Source: Terriglobales bacterium (GTDB lineage Bacteria > Acidobacteriota > Terriglobia > Terriglobales > Acidobacteriaceae). Taken from it: a stretch of DNA of 64,000 nt. Below are positions 45,752-54,680 of this stretch, one piece after another. The stretch covers positions 124,001 to 188,000 of the forward strand of contig DATMPC010000058.1 in assembly GCA_035567895.1 (NCBI GenBank). The letters are read 5' to 3'. The notes under the pieces were generated by a model that searched no databases, was not told the DNA's origin, and saw nothing but the letters and a program-made list of their open reading frames with translations. Positions within the stretch are counted from its first letter, which is position 1; every line of letters starts with the position of its first letter. The translations under genes and the position numbers were made by a program.

Positions 45752-46888
45752 CTACATACTCATGCCGCCGCCCATCTTGTCCCAGACCTTCCAGAATTCA
45801 GCCATCTCCTGGGGATTTCCCAGGGACACGCGGACGTGTGTATGCATCGCTGGGAATTTTCGCCCGATCAGGATGTTGTTCTTGCGGAAATGTTCAATCA
45901 CTTCTTCGGCAGGGCGATGAGCATTCATCATCACGAAGTTCGCCTGTGAGTCAATGGGCTTCAGCATGCGCGCCATCGCCTGGTTGAAGAATTCCTGGCG
46001 ATCATCGGCATTGCGTTTTGCCGCGGCGGCCAGGCTTTCGCTATCGCGCAGCGCAGCCAGCGCTGCTGCGGACGCCATTGCATTGATGTTGATGATAGTG
46101 GCGTACCGTCGCAAACTTTCTGCGATCGCGGGCGATGCGACAGCATAACCTAGCCTAAGTCCAGCTAGTCCGTAGATCTTCGAGAACGTGCGAGAGACGA
46201 TCACGCGGTCATCGTTTACCGGGGTGTCGATAAACGATTTGTACTGCTGCGACGAAGCGGCGAAATGGTGGTAGGCCTCGTCGATGAGTAGGTGCGATGA
46301 GCTCGGCAAACGAGAGATGAGGCCCTGGAGATCATTTCGGGGAGTCAGCGATGCTGTCGGATTATTCGGATTGCAGACGTAGATGAGCGACCCTGCATTT
46401 TTTGTCGCCGCGAGCATCGCGCCTACGTCGTGTGCGTACTCATGCGTGAGCGGCACGCTTGCAACTGATGCCCCGGCCACACGCGCATAGTGGTCCATGG
46501 CTTCATACGTCGGTGTGGCTTGCACAAGTTGATTGCCGCTTCCGAGCAGCGCCATAGCCGTCATGCGCAGGATCTCGCTTGAGCCGCATCCCAGCACGAT
46601 CTGGCTTGGCCGCACGCGGTGTAAAGCAGCGATCTCTTCCCCCAGCTCTCCGTAAAACGCAAACGGATATCGATTCGCTTGGCCCAAAGCGCTCTGCAGG
46701 GCATTTACCGATTTGGGCAAGGGGCCGTAGGCATTCTCGTTGCTATTTAGCAGGATCGGTCCCTGAGCGGTTTCAGTGCGAGCAGGTTCAAAGCTGACGG
46801 CCGCATTCGCCAAAGACCGTATCGGCGTAAGCCCGACAGCAGCGCTAACGCCGAGACCGCGCAGAAACACTCTACGTGATGCGTGCAT
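45752..46888 (-). CDS. Tat-exported class I/II aminotransferase (HisC-like)
   Basis: A 378-residue PLP-dependent enzyme. Residues 1-29 look like a Tat signal (SRRVFLRGLGVSAAVGL, cleavage near ANA). The catalytic domain has the HisC-like core: NSNENAYGP, CNPNNPT (172-178), IDEAYHHF (Asp203, Glu204), the PLP Lys237 in SRTFSKIYGLAGLRLGY and C-terminal ANFVMMN. Histidinol-phosphate aminotransferases normally are cytosolic; a Tat signal would place this enzyme in the periplasm with its cofactor already bound. The substrate is therefore uncertain. The stop is 11 bp from the convergent ADOP stop. Confidence 0.87.
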   Translation of the reverse strand: MHASRRVFLRGLGVSAAVGLTPIRSLANAAVSFEPARTETAQGPILLNSNENAYGPLPKSVNALQSALGQANRYPFAFYGELGEEIAALHRVRPSQIVLGCGSSEILRMTAMALLGSGNQLVQATPTYEAMDHYARVAGASVASVPLTHEYAHDVGAMLAATKNAGSLIYVCNPNNPTASLTPRNDLQGLISRLPSSSHLLIDEAYHHFAASSQQYKSFIDTPVNDDRVIVSRTFSKIYGLAGLRLGYAVASPAIAESLRRYATIININAMASAAALAALRDSESLAAAAKRNADDRQEFFNQAMARMLKPIDSQANFVMMNAHRPAEEVIEHFRKNNILIGRKFPAMHTHVRVSLGNPQEMAEFWKVWDKMGGGMSM

Positions 46889-46924
46889 ATGTTCTCCCCT
46901 GACCTCCCACGACGTTAGCAGTGC

Positions 46925-49012
46925 TTATTGAATCACCAATGTCAGGTTCACACTGTGGCTCAAGTTGCCACTGGTTCCGGTAACAACCAGCGGATAGGTG
47001 CCGGGCTGCGCCGGTTTATTCACGCTGATCGTCAAGGTTGAGTTGCCCGAGCCCGAGATTGTAGAGGGACTAAACGACGAACTCGTCCGGCTCGGAACTC
47101 CACTTACGCTCAGCGTAACAGTTCCTGCGAAACCATTCACTGGCGCCACTGAAACTGTATATGTTCCCTGAGATTTGCGGGCAATCGTCCCGCTTGTCGG
47201 TGTCGCGGACAAACTGTAATCCGTCGGCGCGCTCAAGACCAATGTGACAGACGTAGTGTGCACGAGTCCGCCACCAGTAGCGGTGATCGTCAACGGATAC
47301 GTTCCGAGCGGGGTTGATGACGTGGTGTTGACAGTCAGAGTCGAGGATCCTGATCCCGTCACCGAAGTTGGATTGAACGTTGTGCTCGCTCCGCCAGGCA
47401 GTCCACTCACGCTGAAGCTCACTGCGCTGTTGAAGCCGCCACTGGCCGAGGCGTTAACCGTGTAGCTTGCGCTCGATCCAGGTGTAACGCTGCGCGATGC
47501 TGGAGTGGCCGAGACGCTGAAGTCGGGAATGGACGATACCTGAACAAAGTTCGCAACTGAGGGAACACCTGCGGAGTTCAGGAGAAACAGAAGATAGTAA
47601 CCGGGAGGCGCGATGTTTCCGTTCGGAGGCCCGGTTACGCTGAGGTGAGTGGCGTCAAGTACTGAAAATGACAAGCCGACGAGCCGCTGGTCCATACCAA
47701 ACGCGTGCGTCGCGGCGCCTGCGCGCACCAACACAACAGAAGAGATATTAGCCGCATTTGGGCTGTCCACTGTGAAAGCGCCACCATAATTGATGCCCGC
47801 CGGAGATGCTGTAATCGTTGGCTGCGTCGCAGGTACTACATTGCCTAGTCCGTCAGTCGTGAACAAGTACGCTGGCTTGTAGATCTCCATGCGTTGTTCG
47901 TACGAGCCACGTTGCGGGTTTCCGCCCGCGACCCACACGGTGGCATCAGGCATCAGGAGGGCGACCGAGTGATACAAGCGTGCATAGGCGTTCGCTCCCG
48001 CAGAAGAAAAAGTATTTGACGCGGGGTCGTATAGATCTGCGTTTAGGCTGGCAGTGGCGGTGTCTTCGTCGTTGTACGAACCACCAAGAGCCAGAACCTT
48101 ACCGTCCGGCAGCATCGTCGCGTTCATTTCGATGCGCGGTTGGGACATAGCGGGCCCGAATACCCAGGATGGGCTTGGAGAGGAAAGATCAATGAGCTCG
48201 GTTGTAGCAGTCGAGGGATTGCCGCCTCCCAGGATCAACACGCGTGGAGTGTAGTTGTTGGCCGGCGTCAGCGGCAGGAGCACTGAGGTGCCATATGTCC
48301 GAGTGCCGCTATATCGAGTTGTGGCGACGTTCGTCCACGTGCGCGCGCCCGGATCGAAAACTCGCGATTGCGTTGTTGAGCCGGAATAGAAAACCTTTCC
48401 GTTGGGCAACACGTGCAGACGCGGGTAAAGAGGAGGGGTCCATCCAGCGGCAAATGCTGAGCTCCACCCGCTGCCCGCTGTATAGAACTCGACTGTCGTG
48501 TTGGTGCTGCCGTTCTCATCCAGGCCCGAGAATGTTAGGAGCCGCCCATCTCCTAGAACTGTAGTGGTGGGATACCACCGGCCATGCGCCATGTTTTGTA
48601 CGTCGGTAAACGTGTTGGTCGCAGGATCGTAAACGGAGTTGTTAAGCGCTCCGTGAAATGGATCGTATTGCAGTGTGCCGCCGTTGACCAGAGGACGTCC
48701 GTCGGGAAGGATTGACATGCCGTTGCAGAACATGTCCCACCCGACTGGTTGAGTCGTGATCGTTCCGGCCTGGGGATCCCAGAGCCCCGCTCGATAATTC
48801 GTGTTGCCTGCCACGTTCCCAGAACCTGAAACAATTAACACCTTGCCGTTGTTCAAGAGTGCGACATGCACCGGATTGATTGGCATGTTGTAGGGCAGCG
48901 TAGACCAACTCCCGGTTACGTTGGCTTGCCCCCACGCGAATGGAGTCGTGAACGCAACTGCTAGAAATGCAAGAAACGAGCAGACTGAGACCTTGTCGAT
49001 ACGATGGCGCAT
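46925..49012 (-). CDS. Secreted glyoxal/galactose oxidase-like protein with Ig-like repeats
   Basis: About 695 residues. Signal peptide ending FAWGQA, then a kelch-type beta-propeller (about 33-380) with the copper-radical residues expected in glyoxal oxidases: Cys96 (DMFCNG), Tyr147 (GRWYPTT), Tyr347-His348 (ARLYHSV) and His436 (THAFGMDQR). A domain of the galactose-oxidase C-terminal type (about 395-500) follows, then two tandem Ig-like repeats of about 95 residues that share the ATP.S and SGSG(S/N)STLT patterns. The ATG at 49012 has a GGAGGG site. Such enzymes make hydrogen peroxide from aldehydes or alcohols; the substrate is unknown. Confidence 0.87.
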   Translation of the reverse strand: MRHRIDKVSVCSFLAFLAVAFTTPFAWGQANVTGSWSTLPYNMPINPVHVALLNNGKVLIVSGSGNVAGNTNYRAGLWDPQAGTITTQPVGWDMFCNGMSILPDGRPLVNGGTLQYDPFHGALNNSVYDPATNTFTDVQNMAHGRWYPTTTVLGDGRLLTFSGLDENGSTNTTVEFYTAGSGWSSAFAAGWTPPLYPRLHVLPNGKVFYSGSTTQSRVFDPGARTWTNVATTRYSGTRTYGTSVLLPLTPANNYTPRVLILGGGNPSTATTELIDLSSPSPSWVFGPAMSQPRIEMNATMLPDGKVLALGGSYNDEDTATASLNADLYDPASNTFSSAGANAYARLYHSVALLMPDATVWVAGGNPQRGSYEQRMEIYKPAYLFTTDGLGNVVPATQPTITASPAGINYGGAFTVDSPNAANISSVVLVRAGAATHAFGMDQRLVGLSFSVLDATHLSVTGPPNGNIAPPGYYLLFLLNSAGVPSVANFVQVSSIPDFSVSATPASRSVTPGSSASYTVNASASGGFNSAVSFSVSGLPGGASTTFNPTSVTGSGSSTLTVNTTSSTPLGTYPLTITATGGGLVHTTSVTLVLSAPTDYSLSATPTSGTIARKSQGTYTVSVAPVNGFAGTVTLSVSGVPSRTSSSFSPSTISGSGNSTLTISVNKPAQPGTYPLVVTGTSGNLSHSVNLTLVIQ

Positions 49013-49230
49013 AGTGATCCCTCCAAACGGAAAATGGGGCCGTTGGGGGAATGCCAAATGCTAAGACTGAATCGGGAAGCGAAGCTCAAGAAGTCGGAGT
49101 GCCGACACACTTGAGATACCGACAGAAGATGAGTCGTATCCTGCGGCACCTTGAATGGATTGTCAATGTGCAAGAGTTTGCACACACAGCGATGAGTAAG
49201 AACGACAGGTGACTGGTTCGGAGATAGCGA

Positions 49231-50862
49231 CTAGTGCTCGCTGTCTCGGGTGATGGAGTACAACCGCAGGCGATAAATATGCGGCTGATGTGGATCGAGC
49301 ATTAACTGTCGTCCTTGATTCGTCTGATCGCCATTCAGGCGCCTCTCCGTGATCCATTTTCCGTCGGCGCGAGTGACCTGCTCAACACCTTCAATGCCAG
49401 CAATTCCCGAATCGAGATCAGGATCGCGGGCAATGCTGACGGTTAAGCCGCTGCCTGCAACGTAGAACTCTAAGGGTGCTGCTTGCAGGATCAGCATGGC
49501 GCCGTCGTCAGCAACGATGGTCCTTGCCGGCGAGGAACGCGAGAGGGTTGCCTCGAACAGAAATCCTCCCAGGGGAACTGTCTGTGTGGGTCGCGGGCTC
49601 GTGGTATGCAGCACCAAACCGCGCGTCATTCCAGCTGCTTGGGCTGCCGGCAAGAGATCGCGCATGCTACCCAGCAACTCGTACGTCTGCATGATCGCGG
49701 GTTTAGGATCGTTTTCCGGCAGCTTCAAGCTATCAATCCCAAACGGGCAGAAACCGAAGGCGCGCCCCTGCCCATAAGCATAGAGCGCGTTGAACGAAGC
49801 ACTATCGAGTCTCGCTTCGGGAATAAAGATCGGATTGCCAGAGATCTGATAGCGCTGCACCCAGTATTCGAAATTAGGCCAATAGATATCGGGCGAGTAG
49901 AAATCGATGCTTGAAGCTGCCGCGCGCCAGACCTCCAGATAAGAAGGGTGCGGGCCTCCGCTCGGATACTCGCCTGCCCTTTCCTGCGGCGCAGGGAGCT
50001 GCGCGTTGACGTACATGGGCAGCGCGTATTCGCGCTTTCCGGCGTGAACGACAGCTTCGATGTAAGTTGCGTAATTCCACGCCATGAAGGCTTCGTTTGC
50101 GGCGTCGCCAAAGACCTCGCTCCAAGTTCGGCCTTGTTGATTGAAATGTGCTGCCAGTTCTGGAGATACCTGAAGGCGTTTGGCTCCAAGCGCCCGGATC
50201 AATGCGTCTGGTACGCGTCCCTGAAATTGTCGATTTGCTTCCGCGGAGCGGTCCCGCCCCGGGCCAAGGTAGCCGACTTCATTTTCGACCTGCACCATTA
50301 AGACTGTCTGCTGATCGGAATCCTTTTCGCGCACGTGTCGAATCAAGGCCGCGAATGCGCGGCTGTCGGCGCGGCGAGTCTCCGCAGGTAGAGTCGAGAG
50401 AATCTCCAGCGGCTTTCCGTCGGGGGATTCGGAGCGAGGGAAGCGCTTGGTGTCGGACTTCACCCAGGCCGGAGCGTAGTTGGAAAAGGCATTCTTCCAA
50501 CTGCCAAACCACAGTGGCACTAAGTGCATATTGTGTGCTCGCGCGGTATCGATCCAGTGGTCGAGGATGCTGAAGTCGAAGCTGCCTTCCTTTGGTTCGA
50601 GCTGCTCCCAGGCGACAGGCATCAGGATTGTGTTCACGTGCATCGCGGCGAGCTTGGGGATGATCGAGTCTGCTTGCGCAGCGGTGCCAGCCGAGGAATT
50701 GCCTAGTTCGCCACCAAGGATTAGAAATGGCTGGTCCTTCACGATGAGTTGACCGGTTCCGTTCTCCATACGGATGTGCGGCAATTCGGCGGCATGGACT
50801 GCCGCGATGGCAAGTCCGAGGAAGACGACGCTCAGATATATGGGGCGGACAGTGGTTGTCAC
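49231..50862 (-). CDS. Secreted glycoside hydrolase, GH35/DUF5597 beta-galactosidase-like
   Basis: A protein of about 543 residues with a signal peptide (LSVVFLGLAIAAVHAAE) and a GH35-type TIM barrel: LGGELGNSS, VAWEQLEPKEG, QVENEVGYLGPGRD with the probable acid/base Glu and IPEARLD with the probable nucleophile Glu. The C-terminal third (about 390-540) fits DUF5597. The GTG at 50862 has a GGAGG site on the minus strand; an upstream start at 50919 is less likely. Probably hydrolyses plant or microbial galactosides. It lies next to the glyoxal-oxidase-like gene, so both may act on plant or fungal biomass outside the cell. Confidence 0.82.
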   Translation of the reverse strand: MTTTVRPIYLSVVFLGLAIAAVHAAELPHIRMENGTGQLIVKDQPFLILGGELGNSSAGTAAQADSIIPKLAAMHVNTILMPVAWEQLEPKEGSFDFSILDHWIDTARAHNMHLVPLWFGSWKNAFSNYAPAWVKSDTKRFPRSESPDGKPLEILSTLPAETRRADSRAFAALIRHVREKDSDQQTVLMVQVENEVGYLGPGRDRSAEANRQFQGRVPDALIRALGAKRLQVSPELAAHFNQQGRTWSEVFGDAANEAFMAWNYATYIEAVVHAGKREYALPMYVNAQLPAPQERAGEYPSGGPHPSYLEVWRAAASSIDFYSPDIYWPNFEYWVQRYQISGNPIFIPEARLDSASFNALYAYGQGRAFGFCPFGIDSLKLPENDPKPAIMQTYELLGSMRDLLPAAQAAGMTRGLVLHTTSPRPTQTVPLGGFLFEATLSRSSPARTIVADDGAMLILQAAPLEFYVAGSGLTVSIARDPDLDSGIAGIEGVEQVTRADGKWITERRLNGDQTNQGRQLMLDPHQPHIYRLRLYSITRDSEH

Positions 50863-51035
50863 GAATCCTCCAAGCGCAGAATTATCCGGTCTCTTGGCAT
50901 TTCCGACTAGTGGGAACATTCGTACGAATTACGCGACCAAATACAATTTCGTGTATCTAAATGAAGTCATCCTGAGAACCAGAAGCTGTAATCGTTCCTT
51001 TCGTTTCCTTCATTCGCTGAGAACTGAAAGTGAGC

Positions 51036-52706
51036 ATGGCCAAACCAATCTTACTGAGTGTCGATGACGATACTGACGTTTTGCGGGCGATAGAGCGCGA
51101 TCTTCGTTCGCAGTACGGCGCTGAATATCGAGTGATCGGTAGCGATTCTCCTGAAGGCGCACTCAATCTGTTAAAGGATTTGAAAATACGCAATGATAAT
51201 GTGGCCTTGCTCCTGGTTGACCAGCGCATGCCGCATATGGACGGAGTGGAGTTCCTACGGGAGGCGATGGGAATCTTTCCTGAAGCCAAGCGCGCACTGC
51301 TGACCGCGTACGCAGACACGAATGCGGCCATTAGCGCTATCAATGAAGCCAATATCAACTATTTCTTTCTGAAGCCCTGGGATCCTCCCGCTGAGCATCT
51401 GTATCCGCAATTGGACGATCTGCTCGATGACTGGCAGGCTGGGTTCCGTCCAACGTTTCAGGGAATCCGCGTGCTGGGCACACGCTGGTCGCCGCGTTCG
51501 TATGAACTGCGAGACTTCCTCGCACGCAATCACGTTCCATATCAGTGGATTGACGTCGAGCTTTCCGCGAATGATCCGGAGACAAAGCGACTTCTCGAGG
51601 CTCTTGGTCCCGAGGCGGCCAATCTTCCTGTCGTGCTTTTCCCAGACGGTACGAGGCTTTTCGAGAGCGTGCCGGCTGACGTGGCGCAGAAGGTTGGGCT
51701 GCGAACACGCGCTCAAACCAGCTTCTATGATTTGGCGATTGTTGGTGGAGGTCCGGCTGGCTTAGCTGCTGCGGTTTATGGAGCCTCCGAAGGCCTGCAT
51801 ACGGTGATGGTGGAGCGCGAAGCTCCGGGCGGCCAGGCTGGCATGAGTTCCCGAATCGAGAACTATCTCGGATTTCCAACTGGACTCAGCGGCGGTGATC
51901 TTGCTCGACGTGCTGTCGTACAAGCCCAGCGTTTTGGAGTGGAAATCCTGGCGCCGCAGGAGGCGGTCGGCATTCGAACGAAAGGCTCTTACCGAATTAT
52001 CAAGCTGGCGGATGGAAACGAGATTTCGTGTCACGCGCTGATGATCGCCACGGGTGTGCAGTGGAGGCGCTTGGAAGCTCCGGGAGTCGATCGGTTGCAG
52101 GGTGCGGGAATCTATTACGGCGGCGGAGCTACTGAAGCGCTATCGTGCAAGGATGAGATCGTCTACGTTGTAGGTGGGGCCAACTCCGCTGGGCAAGCCG
52201 CCATGAACTTTGCTAGATACGCTGCGCGCGTCGTAATTCTCGTTCGCGGCGACTCTCTGTCCAGCACAATGTCTCAATACCTAATCGACCAGATTCAACA
52301 AACGCCGAACATCCAGTTGTGGACACACGCCAGCGTGGCCGAAGCGCACGGTGAAGAACATCTGGAAGAGATTTCGGTGCTGTGTTCCGATACCGGCAAG
52401 ATCGAGCGTGTGCCGGCAAACGCGATGTTTATCTTCATCGGTGCATTGCCGAGGACGGATTGGCTGGCACATGTAGTCGAGAGAGATGAACGCGGTTTCC
52501 TGCTGACAGGTCCGGATCTCTTACGTGGCGGGCAGCGCCCGAAGGGATGGGGACTCGATCGGGATCCGTTCCTGCTCGAGACAAACGTCCCCGGCATTTT
52601 TGCTGTGGGCGATGTTCGTCACGGTTCGATCAAGCGCGTCGCTTCGGGAGTAGGCGAGGGATCGGTGGCTGTGCAGTTCATCCATCAGTATCTAAGCAAG
52701 GTCTAA
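51036..52706 (+). CDS. Receiver / glutaredoxin-like / TrxR-like fusion protein
   Basis: A 556-residue protein. Residues 1-125: receiver with Asp62 in LLVDQRMPHMDG and Lys in FLKPWDP. Residues about 140-220: a glutaredoxin-like fold in which the CPxC site reads SPRS (152-155). Residues about 229-555: thioredoxin-reductase-like FAD domain with VGGGPAGLAA (237-242) and GIFAVGDVR, but the active CxxC is replaced by GGGA (362-365), so it cannot do classical disulphide reduction. The GTG at 51030 would add two residues. The next gene, a cNMP-domain histidine kinase, starts with no gap (TAAATG), so they probably form a signalling pair. Confidence 0.88.
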   Translation: MAKPILLSVDDDTDVLRAIERDLRSQYGAEYRVIGSDSPEGALNLLKDLKIRNDNVALLLVDQRMPHMDGVEFLREAMGIFPEAKRALLTAYADTNAAISAINEANINYFFLKPWDPPAEHLYPQLDDLLDDWQAGFRPTFQGIRVLGTRWSPRSYELRDFLARNHVPYQWIDVELSANDPETKRLLEALGPEAANLPVVLFPDGTRLFESVPADVAQKVGLRTRAQTSFYDLAIVGGGPAGLAAAVYGASEGLHTVMVEREAPGGQAGMSSRIENYLGFPTGLSGGDLARRAVVQAQRFGVEILAPQEAVGIRTKGSYRIIKLADGNEISCHALMIATGVQWRRLEAPGVDRLQGAGIYYGGGATEALSCKDEIVYVVGGANSAGQAAMNFARYAARVVILVRGDSLSSTMSQYLIDQIQQTPNIQLWTHASVAEAHGEEHLEEISVLCSDTGKIERVPANAMFIFIGALPRTDWLAHVVERDERGFLLTGPDLLRGGQRPKGWGLDRDPFLLETNVPGIFAVGDVRHGSIKRVASGVGEGSVAVQFIHQYLSKV

Positions 52707-54089
52707 ATGGTCGAGAAATCCGAATTACTTCGCGTTTCGGCTTTTGCCGATCTTCCTAATGACCAGCTCGACTGGTTCCTCTGCCATGCGCAGGAAATGC
52801 ATCTAGTAGCCGGAGAAATATACGTTCGCGCAGGTGATCCGGCTGACTCGATGTTTGTAATTCTCGAGGGCCAAATGCAGTTCCGCGGCGAATTCGGCGG
52901 CGAAACTATCATCATTACGATCAAACCGGGCGAAGTCACTGGGATGCTGCCCTTTTCCCGCATGAAAGAGTTCGGCGTCACTGGCCGGGCTATCACGGAG
53001 GGTCGCATCCTGAAGTTCCCGGCTTCATTGTTTCCCGAACTTGTACAAAAGATGCCGGAACTGACGACGCGCCTGGTAGCTCTGATGTCGGACCGGATTA
53101 GGGAAATCACTCGCATCGAGCAGCAGCGGGATCGCCTGGTTTCTCTAGGAAAACTCTCGGCTGGACTGGCTCATGAACTCAACAATCCCGCTTCTGCTGC
53201 GACACGCGCAACGAGTCAACTGCGGAGTATTCTCAAAAAGATCAGAGACGCGAGTCTCGAATTGGGAAAGCGCAATCTCACTCCTGGGCAGAAATCAGAG
53301 ATCGAGAAACTCGAAGTCTCGTTCACGCAGACGGATGTCCTTCCACCCGATGCGCTGACAATCGCCGACCTGGAGGATCAAATCGACTCTTTGCTGCGCA
53401 GCCATGGCCAGAACGATCTCTGGCAATTGGCAGCGAGCCTCGCGCGAAGAAACATCAAGCCCGAGGTCCTTGAGTCCTTGTTCGCAAACCTCGATGCCGA
53501 AACTGCCCGAGCCGCTCTTGTGCGGATCGCTGCCTCAGTGGAAGTCGCGAGTTTGTTACACGAAATCGAGAGCGCGACTTCGCGCATCTCCGACCTGGTT
53601 CGCGCGATCAAGGAATACACCTACATGGACCAGGCCCCGATACAGAACGTGGACATCGTCAAGAGCCTGGAAACCACACTCACCATCCTGAATCACAAGT
53701 TGAAACACGGAGTAGTCGTGAAGCGCGATTATCAGCCCGTGCTTCTCGTGAATTCATTCGGAAGCGAGTTAAACCAGGTCTGGACCAACATTATCGACAA
53801 CGCGATCGACGCCATGCACGGAAAAGGAGAACTGCGAGTCCGTACCTATCGTGACGATGGTTGCGCTGTAGTCGAGATCGGAGACACCGGCCCCGGCATC
53901 TTACCCGAAGTTCAACCGCACATCTTCGAACCGTTCTTTACGACCAAAGGAGTCGGAGAGGGTACTGGGCTCGGCCTCGACACCGTGCAACGAATCGTGA
54001 AGAAACATCGCGGAAACATTCAGGTAACTTCCAAACCCGGGGACACGCGTTTTCAAGTCTGGCTGCCGTTGGCGGAGACTCAGAATTAA
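52707..54089 (+). CDS. Histidine kinase with N-terminal cyclic-nucleotide-binding domain
   Basis: A 460-residue kinase without membrane segments. Residues about 10-130: a cNMP/CRP-like sensor domain (LVAGEIYVRAGDPADSMFVILEGQMQF). Then a dimerisation region with His156 in LSAGLAHELNNPASAA, a long helical middle part and a HATPase domain with N-box NQVWTNIIDNAIDAMHG, G1 EIGDTGPGI, F-box EPFFTTK and G2 GEGTGLGLDTV. It begins directly at the stop of the receiver/TrxR-like gene, and is its obvious partner. It overlaps the convergent DinB gene end by 4 bp. Which nucleotide binds, if any, is unknown. Confidence 0.9.
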   Translation: MVEKSELLRVSAFADLPNDQLDWFLCHAQEMHLVAGEIYVRAGDPADSMFVILEGQMQFRGEFGGETIIITIKPGEVTGMLPFSRMKEFGVTGRAITEGRILKFPASLFPELVQKMPELTTRLVALMSDRIREITRIEQQRDRLVSLGKLSAGLAHELNNPASAATRATSQLRSILKKIRDASLELGKRNLTPGQKSEIEKLEVSFTQTDVLPPDALTIADLEDQIDSLLRSHGQNDLWQLAASLARRNIKPEVLESLFANLDAETARAALVRIAASVEVASLLHEIESATSRISDLVRAIKEYTYMDQAPIQNVDIVKSLETTLTILNHKLKHGVVVKRDYQPVLLVNSFGSELNQVWTNIIDNAIDAMHGKGELRVRTYRDDGCAVVEIGDTGPGILPEVQPHIFEPFFTTKGVGEGTGLGLDTVQRIVKKHRGNIQVTSKPGDTRFQVWLPLAETQN

Positions 54090-54580
54090 TTCTTACGAGC
54101 TGCTGCGCTGGCCTTCTTCAATAGCGCAATCTGCGCGGTGTGATAGACGCAATGATCGATGGTCCCGTGCAGCAGCGTGTAATTGTCGTGATTTCGGCCA
54201 GGGACTTGCTGGTTGAGCTTCTCGTGGGTGCTTGCTTCAATCGCTTCGCGCAACGCTGCGTGTGAAGCTTCGAGGCGAGCGAGAATCGCCTTCCACTCGG
54301 CATCCGTTACTCTCCGATTCGTGGGCCAATCGTCCGGCGTGTTTAGGGGCGCAGTGACCGTCTCTCCGAGAAAGCGGCGTAGCTCAATTTCTTCCCAATA
54401 GGCGATATGAAGCACGAGTTGGAGGATGGAGTGCTGTCCCACGATGGGAGCGCGTGAAGCTTGTTCAGCGGTCACATCCTTCAATAGAGGCTTTAGCGCA
54501 AGACCATGCCAGGCTTCGCCACTTCCATCTCCTTCATACACCGAGCGGTATAATTGGGCAATGCGTGTTACTTCACTCAT
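54086..54580 (-). CDS. DinB-family protein
   Basis: A 164-residue four-helix bundle of the DinB/YfiT type. The metal-ligand His residues can be seen: QLVLHIAYWEEIELRRFLGE in the second part and HGTIDHCVYHTAQIALL near the end. DinB-like enzymes are often metal-dependent thiol transferases or DNA-damage-induced proteins; substrate unknown. It overlaps the convergent histidine kinase end by 4 bp. Another DinB-like gene begins at 63604. Confidence 0.87.
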   Translation of the reverse strand: MSEVTRIAQLYRSVYEGDGSGEAWHGLALKPLLKDVTAEQASRAPIVGQHSILQLVLHIAYWEEIELRRFLGETVTAPLNTPDDWPTNRRVTDAEWKAILARLEASHAALREAIEASTHEKLNQQVPGRNHDNYTLLHGTIDHCVYHTAQIALLKKASAAARKN

Positions 54581-54680
54581 CGTGATCTCATCCCAGGCAG
54601 CAAATTAAACAGAATCGGCAATAGGATTTCGAGAATCAGCCACGAGTTGCTAAATTTTTGCGACTGTATCGCGATCTCGC

